Shown: in pieces, positions 17,274 through 25,451 of the stretch
Position numbering within the stretch: position 1 is the first letter of the stretch
Layout of the letters: each line of letters begins with the position of its first letter
Source: Streptomyces sp. Go-475
GTDB taxonomy: Bacteria > Actinomycetota > Actinomycetes > Streptomycetales > Streptomycetaceae
DNA length: 64,000 bases
NCBI RefSeq assembly: GCF_003330845.1
Contig: NZ_CP026121.1
Coordinates: 1,717,501-1,781,500 of the forward strand
Direction: 5' to 3'
Translations under genes and position numbers: made by a program
The notes under the pieces: generated by a model
Database searches by the model: none
Told to the model about the DNA's origin: nothing
Seen by the model: the letters and a program-made list of their open reading frames with translations, nothing else

Positions 17274-17792
17274 TCACTCGGCGGGCGCCCAGTAGTCCTG
17301 CAGCGTGGCCACGCCCGGCTCCAGGCTCTTCCACTCACCGGTGTAGGTCAGGACGGCGAAGGCGGCGGCCGGGAACCCGCGGCGGCCCATCCGCTCGCGG
17401 GCGTCGCCCTCGGCCGAACCCGCCAGGATGTCGGCGAGGCCCTGGATGCCCGGGTTGTGGCCGATCACGAGGATGTTCTGCGCGTCGTCGGGGGTCTCGT
17501 TGAGCACGGCGATCAGTTCGCCCGGCGAGGCCTCGTAGATCCGCTCCTCGTAGACGGTTTTCGGCCGCTGCGGGAACTCCTGGACGGCGAGCTTCCAGGT
17601 CTCCCGGGTCCGGACCGCGGTGGAGCACAGGGCCAGGTCGAAGGGGATGCCGGTGTCGGCGAGCCTGCGCCCGGCCTCCGCCGCGTCCATTCGGCCCCGG
17701 TCAGCGAGCGGGCGCTCGTGATCGGTCACCTGTGGCCAGTCGGCTTTCGCATGGCGGAAGAGGACAATCCTGCGGGATTCTGCGACGCTCAT
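17274..17792 (-). CDS. SixA-type histidine phosphatase
   Basis: A 172-residue histidine-phosphatase-superfamily protein. The catalytic RHG-type motif appears as LFRHAKADWP (RHA, as in SixA proteins), with the second conserved arginine in CSTAVRTRETW and the second histidine in VIGHNPGIQGL. SixA removes phosphate from histidine residues of phosphorelay proteins in E. coli; the target here is unknown. ATG 17792 is chosen because it places the RHA motif about 12 residues from the N terminus, as in the family. The open frame continues upstream but loses family similarity. Confidence 0.88.
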   Translation of the reverse strand: MSVAESRRIVLFRHAKADWPQVTDHERPLADRGRMDAAEAGRRLADTGIPFDLALCSTAVRTRETWKLAVQEFPQRPKTVYEERIYEASPGELIAVLNETPDDAQNILVIGHNPGIQGLADILAGSAEGDARERMGRRGFPAAAFAVLTYTGEWKSLEPGVATLQDYWAPAE

Positions 17793-17857
17793 GAGATCCA
17801 GCTTCGCATGAAACACGCCACAGGGCGCAGGGAGTTGACCAGCGGATCCGGCCGTGC

Positions 17858-18064
17858 TCAGCGGGTTATCAGCTGCTGCGCGCGCTCGAAGAGGTGCGTG
17901 AGCGCGGGGTCGCCGGCGGCCGCGTGGGCGTCGGACGGGTTCAGGATCAGGGCGAGCAGCGCGGTGAAGGCGAGCATGGGCAGGGCGAGGGCCCACCAGG
18001 GCAGCCGGCTGTCGGCGCCGGCCCGGGTCGCCGGGTGGGGCCGGGTGTGGGTGGGAGCCGACAT
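17858..18064 (-). CDS. Small single-pass membrane protein, unknown function
   Basis: A 68-residue protein with a basic N terminus, one hydrophobic segment (LPWWALALPMLAFTALLALI, about 27-47) and a short amphipathic C-terminal helix ending FERAQQLITR. ATG 18064 has a GGAGG site directly upstream. It lies just upstream of the SixA-like gene on the same strand. The IS element sits 124 bp upstream of its start and could affect its promoter. I do not recognise a functional family. Confidence 0.65.
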   Translation of the reverse strand: MSAPTHTRPHPATRAGADSRLPWWALALPMLAFTALLALILNPSDAHAAAGDPALTHLFERAQQLITR

Positions 18065-18184
18065 GCGTGCCTCCGCTCTTCGGACGGTCGGTGACCCGCT
18101 TCTCGTGGCCACACCTCGACGCTACGGAATCCGCGGCCGCCGGCCCATCCGGTGATCCACCCACTTGACCCTGACCCTCGCCCC

Positions 18185-19094
18185 CTAGGGCCTGTCTGAC
18201 AAAGGATCTTGGTTGGGTTCGCGGAGCCAGAGGATGAGTGCGGCGAGGTGGACTCCGGCCTTGTAGCGGGTGGCGAGTTTGTCGAAGCGGGTGGCGATCG
18301 CGCGGAACTGCTTGAGGCGGTTGAAGCAGCGTTCGATCACGTTGCGGGCCTTGTAAAGCTCGCGGTCGAAGGCCGGCGGTCTGCCGCCGGCCTTCCCTCG
18401 CCGCAGGCGGTTGGCCTTCTGGTCCGCCCGCTCCGGGATCACTGCCCGGATGCCTCTGCGTCGCAGGGACTGGCGGATCGCCCGGGACGAGTACGCCTTG
18501 TCCGCGACGACCGCATCGGGCCTGAGGCGGGGGCGCCCGGCGCCGGTCCGGGGCACCCTCAGCTCGTCCATGACCATGTCGAAGACGGTGGAGTCGTTGA
18601 CGTTGCCGGGCGTGATGACGACAGCCAGGGCAGGCCCCGGCCGTCGCAGGCGAGGTGGAGCTTGGTGGTCAGCCCGCCGCGGGACCGGCCCAGCGCCTGG
18701 CCAGCCGACGGGCGTGCCGGATCTTCCAGTTCGTCCCCCGCCGCCGCCCCTTTTTGCGGGCTCCGGCGGCGTGCTGATGGGCCCGGCTGATCGTGGAGTC
18801 GACAGACACGGTCCACTCCACGGCTCCGACGGAGTCGTCGCGGACATGGACCTGTTCGAGCAGGCGAGCCCAGGTTCCGTCCGCCTCCCAGCGGGCGAAC
18901 CGTTCATAGACCGTCTGCCACGGCCCGTAGCGTTCCGGCAGGTCACGCCACGGAGCACCGGTCCGCAACCGCCACAACACCCCGTTGATCACCTGCCGGT
19001 GATCCCGCCACGGACGACCACGACCGTCAACACCAGGCAGCAGGGGCGCTATCCGCTCCCATGCCGCATCCGTCAACTCACCTCGACCCACCAC
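18185..19094 (-). pseudogene. IS5-like DDE transposase split over three frames
   Basis: The N-terminal part (GTG at 19094 or 19091, opening VGRGELTDAAWERIAPLLP) carries the DUF4096-type domain and the first catalytic aspartate in SVDSTISRAHQHAAG. Near a run of five A residues (RKKG) a -1 shift is needed to enter the frame GQALGRSRGGLTTKLHLACDG. This is the usual programmed frameshift position in this group. A second shift is then required at 18629-18631, where the frame should continue LPLAVVITPGNVNDS. One C seems missing from a C run, so the copy is probably inactive unless the base is a sequencing error. The end, KARNVIERCFNRLKQFRA, carries the catalytic glutamate; its TAG stop is supplied by the CTAG duplication. 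Confidence 0.85.
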
Positions 19095-19116
19095 AAGATC
19101 AATTATCAGACAGTGC
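18189..19116 (-). mobile_element. IS5-family-like insertion sequence with CTAG target duplication
   Basis: A 928-bp element. The outer ends, read inward, are GGCCTGTCTGAC (left) and GCACTGTCTGAT (right, complement), with similarity continuing to GATCTTG at about 20-26 bp. The 4-bp direct repeat CTAG flanks both ends (18185-18188 and 19117-19120). Removing the element restores the palindromic target CCCCTAGGGG. The single transposase is on the minus strand and is interrupted. The size, CTAG target and DDE transposase fit the IS427-like branch of IS5. Confidence 0.88.
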
Positions 19117-19206
19117 CTAGGGGACAGGGGGGCTGACCCCACCACGGGCCGCGGCCGTCCAGCCGGGGCCCGTCCCGTCCACCGGCCGGGTCAGATCAGG
19201 GCGAGG

Positions 19207-19323
19207 TCATGGCGAGGCGAGCGTCGCGATGACGCCGATGATGATGAAGATCGCGAAGAAGGCGCCGAAGACGAGCAGCATCTTCTTCTGACCGTGCTGG
19301 GGATTCGGGTCGAGCACTGGCAT
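19207..19323 (-). CDS. SGM_5486-type transporter-associated microprotein
   Basis: A 38-residue protein: a polar N terminus (PVLDPNPQHGQKK), one membrane helix (LLVFGAFFAIFIIIGVIATL) and the end ASP. It matches the conserved streptomycete family annotated as SGM_5486 family transporter-associated protein. It lies 68 bp downstream of the MFS transporter gene on the same strand, which is the conserved context. ATG 19323; the Shine-Dalgarno is weak. Its role, perhaps stabilising the transporter, is inferred from neighbourhood only. Confidence 0.8.
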   Translation of the reverse strand: MPVLDPNPQHGQKKMLLVFGAFFAIFIIIGVIATLASP

Positions 19324-19391
19324 GGGCCAAGTCTCGCACCCGGCCCGGGCGCCGGGCGCCCCGGGGTGACCCCACGCCCCTGGGAGGAGGC

Positions 19392-20888
19392 TCAGCGGGC
19401 CGCCTCGTCCTCCACCGTGCGGTCGCGGCCGGCCAGGACGCCGACCACCATCTGCGGGATCATCAGGGCGCTCATCAGCGCGATCGGCAGGCCCCAGCCT
19501 CCGCTGTGCTGGTAGAGAACGCCCACCAGGAGCGGTCCGGGGATGGAGATCAGGTAGCCGGTGCTCTGCGCGAACGCCGACAGCTGGGCGACGCCCGGCC
19601 CCGTCCTGGCCCGCATCCCGACCATGGTCAGGGCGAGTGGGAAGGCGCAGTTGGCGACGCCGAGCAGCAGGGCCCAGGCCCATGCTCCGGCGGCCGGCGC
19701 GAGGTACAGCCCGGCGTAGCCGGCGAGGCCGCAGACGCCCAGGGCGAGCACGATCGGGCCCTGGTGGGGCAGTCGCGTGGCCAGGCGCGGTATGACGAAG
19801 GCCAGGGGTACGCCCATGACCATCGTGACGGCGAGCAGCAGCCCGGCGGTGCCGGCGGGCACACCGGCGTCGCGGAAGATCTGGGCCATCCAGCCCATGG
19901 TGATGTAGGCGGCGGTGGCCTGGAGGCCGAAGAAGACGGCCAGGGCCCAGGCGGTACGGCTCCGGGTGATCCGCAGCGCCGGCGTCTCCTCGCGCGCGGG
20001 CTCGGTCCGGGCCGTCGTGACTCGCCCGTCGGCGGAGGAGCCCCGCGTCTCCGTCGTACCGCGCCCCTCGGCGTCGGCGCTCCGCGTCTCCGTCGCACCT
20101 CGCCCCTCGGCGTCGGCGCTCCGCGTCTCCGTCGCACCTCGCCCCTCGGCGTCGGCGTCCCGCGTCTCCGTCGCACCTCGCCCCTCGGCAGCCGGCCGCC
20201 GCCCGGCAACGTCCCGGTCCCCGGCCGCAGGGGCCGTCACCCGTCGTCGTACGAACGGCAGCCACGGCAGCACCGCCGCCACGGCGAGGCCCGCCCACAG
20301 GGCCAGGCCCGACTGCCAGTTCCCGCCGAGGGCGTCGGTGAGGGGCACCGTCACCGCGGCCGCGAGCGCGGTGCCCAGGGCGAGCGCCATCGAGTACAGG
20401 CCGGTCATGGAGCCGACGCGGTCGGGGAACCAGTGCTTGACGATGACCGGCATCAGGACGTTGCTGACGGCGATGCCCATGAGGGCGAGGGCGCTGGCGG
20501 CCAGGAAGCCGGCCGTGCTGCCGGTGTACGGCCGGAGCAGCAGGCCGGTGGCGATGGCGGCCATGCCGGCGCACACGACGGCGCCCGCGCCGAAGCGGCG
20601 GGCGAGCCGCGGGGCCGTGACGCCGAAGACGGCGAAGCACAGCGGCGGCACGGACGTGAGCAGCCCGGCCACGCTGCCGCTCATGCCGAGCCCGTCGCGG
20701 ACCTCCTCCAGGAGCGCGCCGAGGCTGGTGATGGCGGGGCGGAGGTTGAGCGCGGACAGCACGATGCCGAGGACGAGCAGCCGCATCGTCCACGCGCGCG
20801 TGCCCGTACCGCCCGGTTCCCGGGCATCCTGCGCGGCCGAGCTGCGTACGGTCGGGGGCGTCACGGTCCGGGTTTCCTCACTAGCCAT
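19392..20888 (-). CDS. CynX/NimT-type MFS transporter with a repeat insertion in the central loop
   Basis: A 498-residue major facilitator protein of the CynX/NimT group (cyanate or nitroimidazole-type exporters; substrate here unknown). The first membrane helices include LLVLGIVLSALNLRPAITS, a hallmark stretch of this group. Twelve helices can be traced. The central cytoplasmic loop is unusually long (about 80 residues) and contains five copies of a 13-residue unit like ATETRSADAEGRG. ATG 20888 is chosen because a TATGAT -10 element lies exactly 7 bp upstream with no ribosome-binding site, suggesting a leaderless transcript; ATG 20897 is an alternative. It is divergent from the FadR-type regulator gene. 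Confidence 0.85.
   Translation of the reverse strand: MASEETRTVTPPTVRSSAAQDAREPGGTGTRAWTMRLLVLGIVLSALNLRPAITSLGALLEEVRDGLGMSGSVAGLLTSVPPLCFAVFGVTAPRLARRFGAGAVVCAGMAAIATGLLLRPYTGSTAGFLAASALALMGIAVSNVLMPVIVKHWFPDRVGSMTGLYSMALALGTALAAAVTVPLTDALGGNWQSGLALWAGLAVAAVLPWLPFVRRRVTAPAAGDRDVAGRRPAAEGRGATETRDADAEGRGATETRSADAEGRGATETRSADAEGRGTTETRGSSADGRVTTARTEPAREETPALRITRSRTAWALAVFFGLQATAAYITMGWMAQIFRDAGVPAGTAGLLLAVTMVMGVPLAFVIPRLATRLPHQGPIVLALGVCGLAGYAGLYLAPAAGAWAWALLLGVANCAFPLALTMVGMRARTGPGVAQLSAFAQSTGYLISIPGPLLVGVLYQHSGGWGLPIALMSALMIPQMVVGVLAGRDRTVEDEAAR
20044..20199 (-). repeat. 39-bp tandem repeat inside the MFS transporter gene
   Basis: The landmark CGCGTCTCCGTCG (plus strand) recurs at 20044, 20083, 20122 and 20161, exactly 39 bp apart. 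Copies are nearly identical. They encode 13-residue repeats in the loop between the two transporter halves and preserve the frame. Confidence 0.95.
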
Positions 20889-20895
20889 GAGGCCC

Positions 20896-20917
20896 ATCAT
20901 AGAATCATAGGATGATT
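20896..20917. promoter_or_regulatory. Probable FadR-type operator overlapping the MFS -10 element
   Basis: The perfect palindrome AATCAT-AGG-ATGATT (20903-20917) is an AT-rich island in very GC-rich DNA between the divergent MFS and GntR/FadR genes. On the minus strand two TATGAT hexamers overlap it (20906-20911 and 20896-20901), the second ending 7 bp before the MFS ATG. Location and symmetry fit autoregulated FadR-family operators. Confidence 0.7.
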
Positions 20918-20970
20918 GACTGTCCAGTTCCCGGCCACGCTCCGGCGCCCCGATCGTGGGAAGGTGTGCC

Positions 20971-21663
20971 ATGCCCCTGAACCATCCCCGTCGTTCGGCC
21001 CTGTCCGAGCAGGTCATCGCCGCGCTGCGGGCCCAGATCACCTCGGGCGAGTGGCCGGTCGGCTCCCGGATCCCGACGGAGCCGGAACTGGTCGAGCAGC
21101 TGGGTGTCGCCCGCAACACCGTCCGTGAGGCCGTCCGCGCGCTCTCGCACAACGGCCTGCTGGACATCCGCCAGGGCTCCGGCACGTACGTCGTGGCGAC
21201 GAGCGAGCTGGCGGGCGTGATGCAGCGGCGGTTCGCCGACGCCGATCCCCGGCACATCGCCGAGCTGCGCTCCACGCTGGAGTCGGCCGCCGCGCGGCTG
21301 GCCGCCGAGCGGCGTACGGAGAAGGACCTCAAGCAGCTCGACGCGCTCCTGCTGCGGCGCGAGGAGGCCTGGGAGTCGGGTGACGCGGAGGCGTTCGTGA
21401 CCGCGGACGCGACCTTCCACCTGGCCGTGGTGTCCGCCTCCCACAACGACGTGATGACCGCGATGTACGCGGACCTGGGCGAGGTGCTGCGGGACTGGCT
21501 GCGCGAGGACGTCGGCGGCGAGCTGACGCCGGAGACGTACATGGACCACGGGCGGCTGCTGGACGCGATCCGCGCGGGCGACGCGGCGCAGGCGGCCGCG
21601 GAGGCCGCCCGCTATCCGTTCCTGTGCCGCCTGGGCGGGGTCAGCTCCCCCGCCGGTGACTGA
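20971..21663 (+). CDS. FadR/GntR-family regulator with FCD domain
   Basis: A 230-residue GntR-superfamily regulator of the FadR branch. The N-terminal winged helix (about 8-75) reads LSEQVIAALRAQITSGEW, PTEPELVEQLGVARNTVREAVRAL and IRQGSGTYV. The C-terminal FCD ligand-binding domain (about 85-225) has the helical pattern and metal-site residues expected (HLAVVSASHNDVM). ATG 20971 has a GGGAAGG site 7 bp upstream, better than the in-frame GTG at 20956. It is divergent from the MFS gene, which it most likely controls. Its 3' end overlaps the convergent gene by 23 bp. Confidence 0.92.
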   Translation: MPLNHPRRSALSEQVIAALRAQITSGEWPVGSRIPTEPELVEQLGVARNTVREAVRALSHNGLLDIRQGSGTYVVATSELAGVMQRRFADADPRHIAELRSTLESAAARLAAERRTEKDLKQLDALLLRREEAWESGDAEAFVTADATFHLAVVSASHNDVMTAMYADLGEVLRDWLREDVGGELTPETYMDHGRLLDAIRAGDAAQAAAEAARYPFLCRLGGVSSPAGD

Positions 21664-21991
21664 TCCATACCTCGTCGACTTCCTTCCAGCAGCGTCCGCT
21701 CAGCCGCACGGTCTGCGCGGGCCCGGCCGCGACCGGGGCGCTGTCGGTGTCGATGTCCCACCAGCGGGCGCACTCGACGTGCAGGCTCACGCGGTCGGTC
21801 TCCGGGTACGGGTTGTGGCAGTACGCGGTCACGGAGGAGCCGGTGACCCGGGTGCGGCAGGCGGCGCCGAACGGGTCGGCCGGCTGCTGCTCGCCGGCGG
21901 GCACGCGCGCGTGGGGCACCGCCTCGTACGCCAGGGTCATCACGAGAGCGACGGCGAGGGACAGTGAGGCCGTTCGGCGGGACAAGCGCAC
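21641..21991 (-). CDS. Small secreted or membrane-anchored protein, unknown function
   Basis: A 116-residue protein with an N-terminal signal or anchor (SRRTASLSLAVALVMTLAYEAV). The exported domain has four cysteines (CRTRVTG, AYCHNP, VECARW, GRCWKE) that could form two disulfides, and a beta-rich pattern. I recognise no named family. It ends inside the regulator gene on the opposite strand (23-bp convergent overlap), as real adjacent genes often do in Streptomyces. Confidence 0.6.
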   Translation of the reverse strand: MRLSRRTASLSLAVALVMTLAYEAVPHARVPAGEQQPADPFGAACRTRVTGSSVTAYCHNPYPETDRVSLHVECARWWDIDTDSAPVAAGPAQTVRLSGRCWKEVDEVWISHRRGS

Positions 21992-22097
21992 AAGGGGACC
22001 TCCTCGGCCGTGCTGGGGAGGGATCGCGTGGTGAACGCGTACTCCAGAGTGCCCAGTTGCGGCGCTCCCCCGCCCGGCCGGATGAGCCGAACGGGTG

Positions 22098-22133
22098 ACG
22101 CCCCGCTCCCCGCGCGTGCGGGAAACGGGGCGT
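22098..22133 (-). terminator. Terminator downstream of fabG-fabI
   Basis: An outer 8-bp stem (22098-22105 with 22126-22133) encloses an inner CCCCGC-GCGGG hairpin, 18 bp beyond the fabI stop. Confidence 0.65.
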
Positions 22134-22150
22134 CCGGGACGTACGCGGGG

Positions 22151-22918
22151 TCAGGCGCCGATGGCGTGCAGACCGCCGTCCACGTGGATGATCTCGCCGG
22201 TGGTCTTGGGGAACCAGTCGCTCAGCAGCGCGACGATGCCGCGGCCGGCCGGCTCCGGGTCCTTCAGGTCCCACTCCAGCGGGGAGCGGGAGTCCCACAC
22301 GGAGGCCAGCTCGCTGAAGCCCGGGATGGACTTGGCGGCCATGGAGCCGAGCGGACCGGCCGAGACCAGGTTGCAGCGGATGTTCTGCTTGCCCAGGTCA
22401 CGGGCCATGTAGCGGCTGGTGGCCTCCAGGGCGGCCTTGGCCGGGCCCATCCAGTCGTACTGCGGCCAGGCGAACTGCGCGTCGAAGGTGAGGCCCACGA
22501 CGGAGCCGCCGTTCTGCATCAGCGGCAGGCAGGCCATGGTCAGCGACTTCAGGGAGTACGCCGAGACGTGCATGGCCGTGGCGACCGACTCGAACGGCGT
22601 GTTGAGGAAGTTGCCGCCGAGGGCGTCCTGCGGGGCGAAGCCGATGGAGTGCACGACACCGTCGAGGCCGCCCAGCTCCTCGCCGACGATGTCGGCCAGC
22701 CGCCCGAGGTGCTCGTCGTTGGTCACGTCCAGCTCGATGACCTTGACGGGCTTGGGCAGCTTCTTGGCGATGCGCTCGGTCAGCGTGGGCCGGGGGAACG
22801 CCGTGAGGATGACCTCGGCGCCCTGCTCCTGGGCCAGCTTGGCGGCGTGGAAGGCGATGGAGGCCTCCGTCAGCACACCGGTGATCAGGACGCGCTTGCC
22901 CTCGAGAATTCCGCTCAT
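22151..22918 (-). CDS. fabI: Enoyl-[acyl-carrier-protein] reductase (NADH), FabI/InhA type
   Basis: A 255-residue reductase performing the last step of each fatty-acid elongation cycle, enoyl-ACP to acyl-ACP. FabI-type marks are the atypical nucleotide loop GVLTEASIAFHAA near the N terminus (after KRVLITG), the SIGFAP segment, and the catalytic Y-x6-K in YDWMGPAKAALEATSRY. The C terminus has GEIIHVDGGLHAIGA. It follows fabG on the same strand with a 5-bp gap, so the two reductases of type II fatty-acid synthesis form an operon as in mycobacterial mabA-inhA. ATG 22918. Confidence 0.95.
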   Translation of the reverse strand: MSGILEGKRVLITGVLTEASIAFHAAKLAQEQGAEVILTAFPRPTLTERIAKKLPKPVKVIELDVTNDEHLGRLADIVGEELGGLDGVVHSIGFAPQDALGGNFLNTPFESVATAMHVSAYSLKSLTMACLPLMQNGGSVVGLTFDAQFAWPQYDWMGPAKAALEATSRYMARDLGKQNIRCNLVSAGPLGSMAAKSIPGFSELASVWDSRSPLEWDLKDPEPAGRGIVALLSDWFPKTTGEIIHVDGGLHAIGA

Positions 22919-22923
22919 GGTGA

Positions 22924-23643
22924 TCAGTGACCCATTCCCAGTCCGCCGTCAACCGGGATGACGGCTCCAGTGATGTACGAGGCGTCGTCCGAGGCGAGGA
23001 ACCGCACGGCCGCGGCGATCTCCTCCGGCTGGGCGTACCGGCCGAGCGGCACCTGCGACACGATGCCGGCGCGCTGCTCGTCGGTGAGCACCTTGGTCAT
23101 GTCGGTGTCGACGAAGCCGGGTGCGACGACGTTGAAGGTGATGTTGCGCGAACCCAGCTCCCGGGCGAGGGACCGCGCGAAGCCGACCAGGGCGGCCTTG
23201 GAGGCGGCGTAGTTCGCCTGCCCCGGGGAGCCGAGCAGCCCGACGACCGACGAGATGAGGACGACGCGGCCCTTCTTGGCGCGCAGCATGCCGCGGTTGG
23301 CGCGCTTGACCACGCGGAAGGTGCCGGTGAGGTTCGTGTCGATGACCGAGGTGAAGTCCTCCTCGGACATGCGCATCAGGAGCTGGTCCTTGGTGATGCC
23401 GGCGTTGGCGACGAGGACCTCGACGGGGCCGTGGGCCTCCTCGATCTCCTTGTAGGCCTGCTCCACCTGCTCGGCGTCGGTGATGTCGCACTTGACGGCC
23501 AGGCAGCCCACTTCCGTCAGGGCGGCCGGCGGCTCACCCGAGCGGTACGTGATGGCGACCTTGTCGCCGGCATCGGCGAAAGCACGGGCGATGGCGAGGC
23601 CGATGCCCCGGTTGCCTCCGGTGACGAGAACCGAGCGGCTCAA
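22924..23643 (-). CDS. fabG: 3-oxoacyl-[acyl-carrier-protein] reductase, FabG
   Basis: A 239-residue SDR reductase converting 3-oxoacyl-ACP to 3-hydroxyacyl-ACP with NADPH. Motifs are TGGNRGIGLAIA (cofactor loop), NAG in VANAGITKD, catalytic serine in ISSVVGLLG, YAASK (Y-x3-K) and the FabG C-terminal signature VIPVDGGLGMGH. The start is TTG at 23643 (opening SRSVLVTGGNRG), supported by AAAGGG seven bases upstream. The longer frame upstream encodes no family sequence. First gene of the fabG-fabI operon. Confidence 0.93.
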   Translation of the reverse strand: MSRSVLVTGGNRGIGLAIARAFADAGDKVAITYRSGEPPAALTEVGCLAVKCDITDAEQVEQAYKEIEEAHGPVEVLVANAGITKDQLLMRMSEEDFTSVIDTNLTGTFRVVKRANRGMLRAKKGRVVLISSVVGLLGSPGQANYAASKAALVGFARSLARELGSRNITFNVVAPGFVDTDMTKVLTDEQRAGIVSQVPLGRYAQPEEIAAAVRFLASDDASYITGAVIPVDGGLGMGH

Positions 23644-23927
23644 CGGATCACCCTTTCGGTAGCGGTCTGGTACCCGCCCGGGCGCCTGGACGACAGGCGG
23701 CGATGACAGGCGGCTTCCCCGAAAACCTATCGGTCCCGGCACGCCCGGGGACATTCGGGCACCGACAGTGGCGTACGGGACTGACTGTCGGGTCCCTACA
23801 GAAAGCCCAGGACAGAAAGCCCCGGTCACCGGTTCGGAAACTCATGGCCCGCGCGCGGGATGGACGACATGATCGGAGCAGTCACAGAGCACGGCAACCA
23901 CGGTCACCTCGACAGAAAGAGACGGCG

Positions 23928-25451
23928 GTGCCTCATACCATCGACGAGGCCTTCACGGCCCTCCCCCTACGCGCCCTCGCCGACGCGGCCCTCGCACGCG
24001 CGCGTGCGCTGGGCGCCGAGCACGCGGACTTCCGGTTCGAGCGGGTGCGCAACGCGTCCTGGCGGTTCCGCGACGCCAAGCCCGCCGGGTCGTCGGACAC
24101 CACCGACCTCGGGTACGCGGTGCGGGTGGTGCACGGCGGGACCTGGGGTTTCGCGTCCGGCGTCGACCTCACCATGGACGCCGCGGCCCGGGTCGCCGGG
24201 CAGGCGGTGGCCATGGCGAAGCTGTCCGCGCAGGTGATCAAGGCGGCGGGGTCGGACGAGCGGGTGGAGCTGGCCGACGAGCCGGTGCACGCCGACAAGA
24301 CGTGGGTCTCGTCGTACGAGACCGATCCGTTCACCGTGCCCGACGAGGAGAAGGCCGGGCTGATCGCCGAGTGGAGCGCGCGGCTGCTGGCGGCGCGCGG
24401 GGTGGACCACGTCGACGCCTCGCTGCTCACCGTCCACGAGAACAAGTTCTACGCCGACACGGCCGGGACCGTGACCACCCAGCAGCGGGTCCGGCTGCAC
24501 CCGGTGTTCAACGCCGTCGCGGTGGACGAGTCCAGCGGCGAGTTCGACTCGATGCGCACCCTCGCGCCGCCGGCCGGACGCGGCTGGGAGTACCTGCGGG
24601 GCACCGGCTGGGACTGGGAGGACGAGCTGGAGCGGATCCCGGAGCTGCTCGCCGAGAAGATGCGCGCCCCGAGCGTCGAGCCGGGCCTGTACGACCTGGT
24701 CGTCGACCCGTCCAACCTGTGGCTGACCATCCACGAGTCCATCGGCCACGCCACCGAACTCGACCGGGCGCTCGGCTACGAGGCCGCCTACGCCGGCACC
24801 TCCTTCGCGACCTTCGACCAGCTGGGCAGGCTGCGCTACGGCTCGGAGCTGATGAACGTCACCGGCGACCGCACCGCCGAGCACGGCCTCGCCACGATCG
24901 GCTACGACGACGAGGGCGTCCAGGCGCAGTCCTGGGACCTGGTCAAGGACGGCACGCTCGTCGGCTACCAGCTCGACCGGCGGATCGCGAAGCTGACCGG
25001 CTTCGAGCGGTCCAACGGCTGCGCCTACGCCGACTCCCCCGGCCATGTGCCGGTCCAGCGCATGGCCAACGTGTCGCTGCGGCCCGACCCGGCCGGGATG
25101 TCGACCGAGGACCTCATCGGGGGCGTGGAGCGCGGCATCTACGTCGTCGGGGACCGGTCCTGGTCGATCGACATGCAGCGGTACAACTTCCAGTTCACCG
25201 GACAGCGCTTCTACCGCATCGAGAACGGGCGCCTCGCCGGGCAGCTGCGCGACGTGGCCTACCAGGCGACCACCACCGACTTCTGGGGCTCGATGGCCGC
25301 GGTGGGCGGGCCCCAGACCTATGTGCTGGGCGGCGCCTTCAACTGCGGCAAGGCCCAGCCGGGCCAGGTCGCCGCCGTGTCGCACGGCTGCCCCTCGGCG
25401 CTGTTCAAGGGCGTCAACATTCTGAACACCACGCAGGAGGCCGGTCGATGA
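23928..25451 (+). CDS. tldD: Metalloprotease TldD
   Basis: A 507-residue TldD-family protease subunit. With TldE it forms a heterodimeric metallopeptidase that degrades unfolded peptides and matures some RiPP products such as microcin B17 in E. coli. The zinc-binding motif HESIGH is visible near residue 270, followed by the downstream metal-ligand region containing the C-terminal HGCPSAL. GTG 23928 starts the family-typical opening PHTIDEAFTALPLRALADAAL. An ATGA overlap couples it to tldE, so equimolar production is likely. No RiPP precursor is evident nearby. Confidence 0.92.
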   Translation: MPHTIDEAFTALPLRALADAALARARALGAEHADFRFERVRNASWRFRDAKPAGSSDTTDLGYAVRVVHGGTWGFASGVDLTMDAAARVAGQAVAMAKLSAQVIKAAGSDERVELADEPVHADKTWVSSYETDPFTVPDEEKAGLIAEWSARLLAARGVDHVDASLLTVHENKFYADTAGTVTTQQRVRLHPVFNAVAVDESSGEFDSMRTLAPPAGRGWEYLRGTGWDWEDELERIPELLAEKMRAPSVEPGLYDLVVDPSNLWLTIHESIGHATELDRALGYEAAYAGTSFATFDQLGRLRYGSELMNVTGDRTAEHGLATIGYDDEGVQAQSWDLVKDGTLVGYQLDRRIAKLTGFERSNGCAYADSPGHVPVQRMANVSLRPDPAGMSTEDLIGGVERGIYVVGDRSWSIDMQRYNFQFTGQRFYRIENGRLAGQLRDVAYQATTTDFWGSMAAVGGPQTYVLGGAFNCGKAQPGQVAAVSHGCPSALFKGVNILNTTQEAGR

